Part shown: one piece after another, positions 21,870-24,579 of the stretch | Layout of the letters: every line of letters begins with the position of its first letter | How positions within the stretch are numbered: position 1 is the stretch's first letter | From: an uncultured Lactobacillus sp. | GTDB taxonomy: Bacteria; Bacillota; Bacilli; Lactobacillales; Lactobacillaceae | NCBI GenBank assembly: GCA_945281075.1 | Contig: CALYQE010000009.1 | Location: forward strand, 1 to 24,579 | Reading direction: 5' to 3' | DNA: 24,579 bases | Position numbers and translations under genes: made by a program | The notes under the pieces: model-generated | Seen by the model: the letters and a program-made list of their open reading frames with translations, nothing else | Database searches by the model: none | What the model was told of the DNA's origin: nothing

Positions 21870-22910
21870 CTAGAACTCAATCATCGTCTTTAAAGTATCT
21901 GGTCTCATTGCATATTCAACTGCTGCGACATAATTTTCATAAGGAAAAACTTTTGCTAACAAGGGACGAACATCAATTATTTTTTTACCAATTAATTGGG
22001 TTGCTTCATAATACGTAGTTCTTGTTGGACTAACCGTACCTTTAATAAATTTTTCGTGCGAATGAACAGCTCCTAAATCGATTGGAACTGGATCATCTGG
22101 GTGCATCGAACTAAACATAAATGTTTGACCACCATTTGCAGTAAAATCAATAGCTTGTTTTGCAATTGCTGGAACAGCAGTAGTATCAAACACTACATCT
22201 GCACCTTTTTTTTCAGTTATATCTTTAATCTTCCGAACAGCGTCTTTTTCAGTAGGATCCAACGTAAACTCAGCCCCTAATTTTTCTGCAAGTTGACGTC
22301 TTTCTATGTTTGGTTCACTTACTATTATTCTGCAGCCTTTATGCTTTAAGAGCAGCACATGAATTAATCCCATGACGCCTCCACCAACTACGACAACATC
22401 TTGACCAAATTTAATATGAGCTCGCTCGATACTGTTGATTACACATCCAACTGGCTCAGTGAAAGCCATATCTACAAAAGAAGTTTCTTTAGGATATTTG
22501 AATAAATCAGTAGTTTTAACGGCCATCAAATTGGCCATTCCCCAAAATCCAGAAATACCATGATCGTTTCTAAATGTTGTGGAGGAATAAATTTCAGTAC
22601 ATAAATTGGGTCTGCCAATCCTACAGTAATAACATTCTCCGCAATTTGGCAAAATATACTTGACCACGTGATCGCCCACTTTAAAATGCTCAGGATTGAC
22701 ATCTTTGCCAACAGCCACAATTTCACCACTAAACTCATGACCACCAACTCTTGGATAGGTCCATGCAGTATCACCCATGTAATCTCGAACATCATTTTGA
22801 CACAAGCCAACGTTACGAATTTTCATTAAAACTTCGTCATCATTAATTTTAGGATCAGCAAAATCAGTAATTTCTATTTCTTTTGGTCCTTTTTCTAAAA
22901 TACCTTTCAT
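21870..22910 (-). CDS. Zinc-dependent alcohol/polyol dehydrogenase (MDR family)
   Basis: A 346-residue medium-chain dehydrogenase. The catalytic zinc ligands are visible as Cys37 (GLCQNDV), His58 and Glu59 (GGHEFSG), and probably Glu152 (TEPVGC). The structural zinc lobe is complete (CGECYYCRIGRPNLC, four cysteines). The Rossmann motif is VVVGGGVMGL, and the acidic residue in VSEPNIERR points to NAD rather than NADP. Relatives include sorbitol/xylitol, threonine and sugar-phosphate dehydrogenases. Placed between PTS genes and an FGGY kinase, it probably oxidises a polyol or its phosphate to a ketose form. The usual CGSD is replaced by CQND. The ATG follows AGAGG with seven bases between. Confidence 0.87.
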   Translation of the reverse strand: MKGILEKGPKEIEITDFADPKINDDEVLMKIRNVGLCQNDVRDYMGDTAWTYPRVGGHEFSGEIVAVGKDVNPEHFKVGDHVVKYILPNCGECYYCRIGRPNLCTEIYSSTTFRNDHGISGFWGMANLMAVKTTDLFKYPKETSFVDMAFTEPVGCVINSIERAHIKFGQDVVVVGGGVMGLIHVLLLKHKGCRIIVSEPNIERRQLAEKLGAEFTLDPTEKDAVRKIKDITEKKGADVVFDTTAVPAIAKQAIDFTANGGQTFMFSSMHPDDPVPIDLGAVHSHEKFIKGTVSPTRTTYYEATQLIGKKIIDVRPLLAKVFPYENYVAAVEYAMRPDTLKTMIEF

Positions 22911-22929
22911 AATTAAACCTCTTTAAATT

Positions 22930-23781
22930 TTAAGCACCTAAGATACCGGTCCAACCGCCAATAATACCAATAATTATCATTAATCCAATAATCTGTATGC
23001 TAGACCACTTATGTTTCAAAAGAACTAAGATTAGCAATGTGAAACCAAACGGTAAAATATTTGGCATTAACACATCCAGCAGTTGCTTTTGAATACTGAA
23101 AGACTGCGTCGACGTCACTATCTCTAATGGGATCGTCATTTTGACATAACTTGAAATCAAGCCCCCCATAACCATACAACCCATGATTTGAGCACCAGCC
23201 AGAATCTTGTCAAGAATTCCTTTTTCAAGAAATTCCATTACAGATTCAGTACCAGCTTTATAACCAAACATAAACGTGAAGTAACTTAATAGCCATGAAA
23301 ATGAAAACATAATTACAAAGTAGATAATCGAGCCCCAGAATGTTCCCCTTCTGTTTATATCAATACAGATAGCTAACAAGATTGGGATTAAGACGCCTTG
23401 ATAAATAGTGTCACCCACGCCAGATAGTGGACCCATCATTGAGGTCTTTAAACTTGTAATAAATTCGCCAGGAATGTCTTTGCCTTTAGCTTTTTGTTCT
23501 TCCATCGCAATGATCATTCCGATAATTACGGCTCCAAACTCAACATGAACATTAAAGAACTCAATCTCTCTTTTCATCATCGCTTTCTTTTTCTCAGGTT
23601 CATCCTTGTAAAGCCTTTTAGATATTGGAACAAAAATGTGTGCAATAGCTTGTCCCATCATTCTTTCATAGTTGTAGCAAGTTTGCGGGAAGTTTTCCCA
23701 AATTAACCACGACTTAACCAAATCCTTTTTTCTCAAAAGGGGGTTCTCTTGCTTTTTAGAAGCTATATTTTCATTATTCAA
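22930..23781 (-). CDS. PTS mannose/sorbose-family subunit IID
   Basis: A membrane component of a mannose-family phosphotransferase permease; with IIC it forms the sugar channel while IIA/IIB pass phosphate. Family signatures are the N-terminal KSWLIWENFPQTCYNYERMMGQ, the middle MMGPLSGVGDTIYQGVLIPI, and C-terminal membrane spans ending in GIIGGWTGILGA. The most plausible start is TTG at 23781, eight bases after AAGGAGG, giving 283 residues. The ATG at 23841 would overlap IIC by 68 bases and has no comparable ribosome site. The TTG lies three bases before the IIC stop in a different frame, so the two are coupled. The sugar is unknown. Confidence 0.9.
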   Translation of the reverse strand: MNNENIASKKQENPLLRKKDLVKSWLIWENFPQTCYNYERMMGQAIAHIFVPISKRLYKDEPEKKKAMMKREIEFFNVHVEFGAVIIGMIIAMEEQKAKGKDIPGEFITSLKTSMMGPLSGVGDTIYQGVLIPILLAICIDINRRGTFWGSIIYFVIMFSFSWLLSYFTFMFGYKAGTESVMEFLEKGILDKILAGAQIMGCMVMGGLISSYVKMTIPLEIVTSTQSFSIQKQLLDVLMPNILPFGFTLLILVLLKHKWSSIQIIGLMIIIGIIGGWTGILGA

Positions 23782-24544
23782 AGTGAGGGCCTCCTTGATC
23801 AGCAGATTTATCAATTCTGTTTGTGATTTGAACGTAAACAATAGCCACTAAAGCTGAAATAACACCTAAAGGTAATAATCCTAGTTTAGAATACGTTGCC
23901 AAAACAAAACCGATATATAAGAATACACGGGCTTCATCTTTATAGATATACTGAAGGGTAATGGCGACACCAAGAGCTGGCATCATACCGCCAATAACTT
24001 GAAAAATATTTAAGACTGTCCCGCCAAGCGCTTTAACAAAGCCAGAAATGTAACTGGCCCCGAAATAAACAGCTATCGTACAAGGAATTATCGTGATTAA
24101 AGCTGTAAGTAATTGCGGATAAAGCACATTTGCTTTCCAAATTTTGTTGTATTCTTCTTTTTCAATATAATGATCTGCCAAGTGAACAAAAATAGAACCA
24201 TATGTCATTCTGGCATACCATACGATTGTTCCTAATAAACCAATTGGAACAGCAATAGAAAGAGCAGTTTTTGCGTTTAGTCCTCCAGTTATTGCATAAG
24301 CAGTGCCTAAAATTCCTGATAGGGCCATATCTGCAGGCATCGAACCACCAGCTGAAATAAAACCTAAATAAACTAAATTAATAGTTGCACCGATAACAGC
24401 ACCTTTTAAAGGATCACCTAAAATAATGCCTACTACGAAGCCACAAACCAATGGTCTTTGCAAAGTCCATAATCCGACAAAAGGCATATTACCGATTGCA
24501 AGGTAATAAACTATTCCACAGAGGATTGCTTGCCAAATAGTCAT
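23774..24544 (-). CDS. PTS mannose/sorbose-family subunit IIC
   Basis: A 256-residue multi-span permease of the EII-Sor family: RPLVCGFVVGIILGDPLKGAVIGATINLVYLGF and SAGGSMPADMALSGILGTAYAI are typical. It forms the translocation path together with IID. The ATG follows GAGGAGG with seven bases between. The 35 bases to its right contain stop codons in two frames (a TAA TAA pair at 24568-24563, or a TGA overlapping the ATG), consistent with the end of a IIB gene just outside the window, but too short to identify. This is the first complete gene of the partial sugar operon. Confidence 0.93.
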   Translation of the reverse strand: MTIWQAILCGIVYYLAIGNMPFVGLWTLQRPLVCGFVVGIILGDPLKGAVIGATINLVYLGFISAGGSMPADMALSGILGTAYAITGGLNAKTALSIAVPIGLLGTIVWYARMTYGSIFVHLADHYIEKEEYNKIWKANVLYPQLLTALITIIPCTIAVYFGASYISGFVKALGGTVLNIFQVIGGMMPALGVAITLQYIYKDEARVFLYIGFVLATYSKLGLLPLGVISALVAIVYVQITNRIDKSADQGGPHFE

Positions 24545-24579
24545 TTTCTTTCCTCCTCATAGTTATTACTTAACAAGAT

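Noticed and set aside
24545..24579. End of a PTS IIB gene at the right edge
   Set aside because: Two frames could end here (TAA TAA or TGA overlapping IIC) and too few codons are visible to decide.
1..24579. CRISPR arrays, tRNA or rRNA genes, prophage or complete IS elements
   Set aside because: No direct-repeat arrays, cloverleaf-like tRNA sequences, rRNA segments, integrase or transposase genes were seen on either strand.

Overview
All genes in this window lie on the minus strand. The picture is a low-GC Firmicute of the genus Lactobacillus in the strict sense, most likely the S-layer-forming acidophilus/helveticus/crispatus cluster. The main reasons are a surface protein carrying an SLAP-type attachment domain, a T-box-controlled thrS, the Gram-positive primosome genes dnaB and dnaI, and the order polA-mutM-coaE-nrdR-dnaB-dnaI ... 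thrS ... infC. The species assignment is inference.

Read in the direction of transcription (high to low coordinates), the window starts with a partial carbohydrate operon (24544 to 19811): mannose/sorbose-family PTS subunits IIC and IID, a zinc-dependent sugar/polyol-type dehydrogenase, an FGGY kinase resembling xylulokinase, and a small zinc-ribbon protein (DUF4428-like) of unknown role. This block looks more AT-rich than its neighbours and is probably accessory. Its IIA/IIB genes and promoter would lie beyond the right edge. A 326-base gap with a long hairpin separates it from murC (peptidoglycan synthesis). Next comes a secreted SLAP-domain surface protein with its own terminator.

The core of the window is a tightly packed housekeeping operon (16476 to 9626): polA, mutM, coaE, nrdR, dnaB, dnaI. 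The genes are separated by 13 bases or fewer, or overlap, and the operon ends at a strong two-way terminator. It joins DNA repair, coenzyme A synthesis, ribonucleotide reductase control and helicase loading. Next is a separately promoted pair of half-size ABC exporter genes that probably form a heterodimer; its leader contains a broken small reading frame. Then come thrS behind a complete T-box riboswitch, a four-gene glutamine-type ABC importer (glnQHMP order), and finally the first 34 codons of infC, which begins with the rare start ATT behind an L20-type attenuator and a consensus promoter.

No clearly new system is evident. The items most worth a second look are the broken leader ORF ahead of the ABC exporter, a DnaI protein without a single cysteine, the undefined substrate of the PTS/dehydrogenase/kinase operon with its DUF4428-like last gene, and the repeat-like gap before murC.
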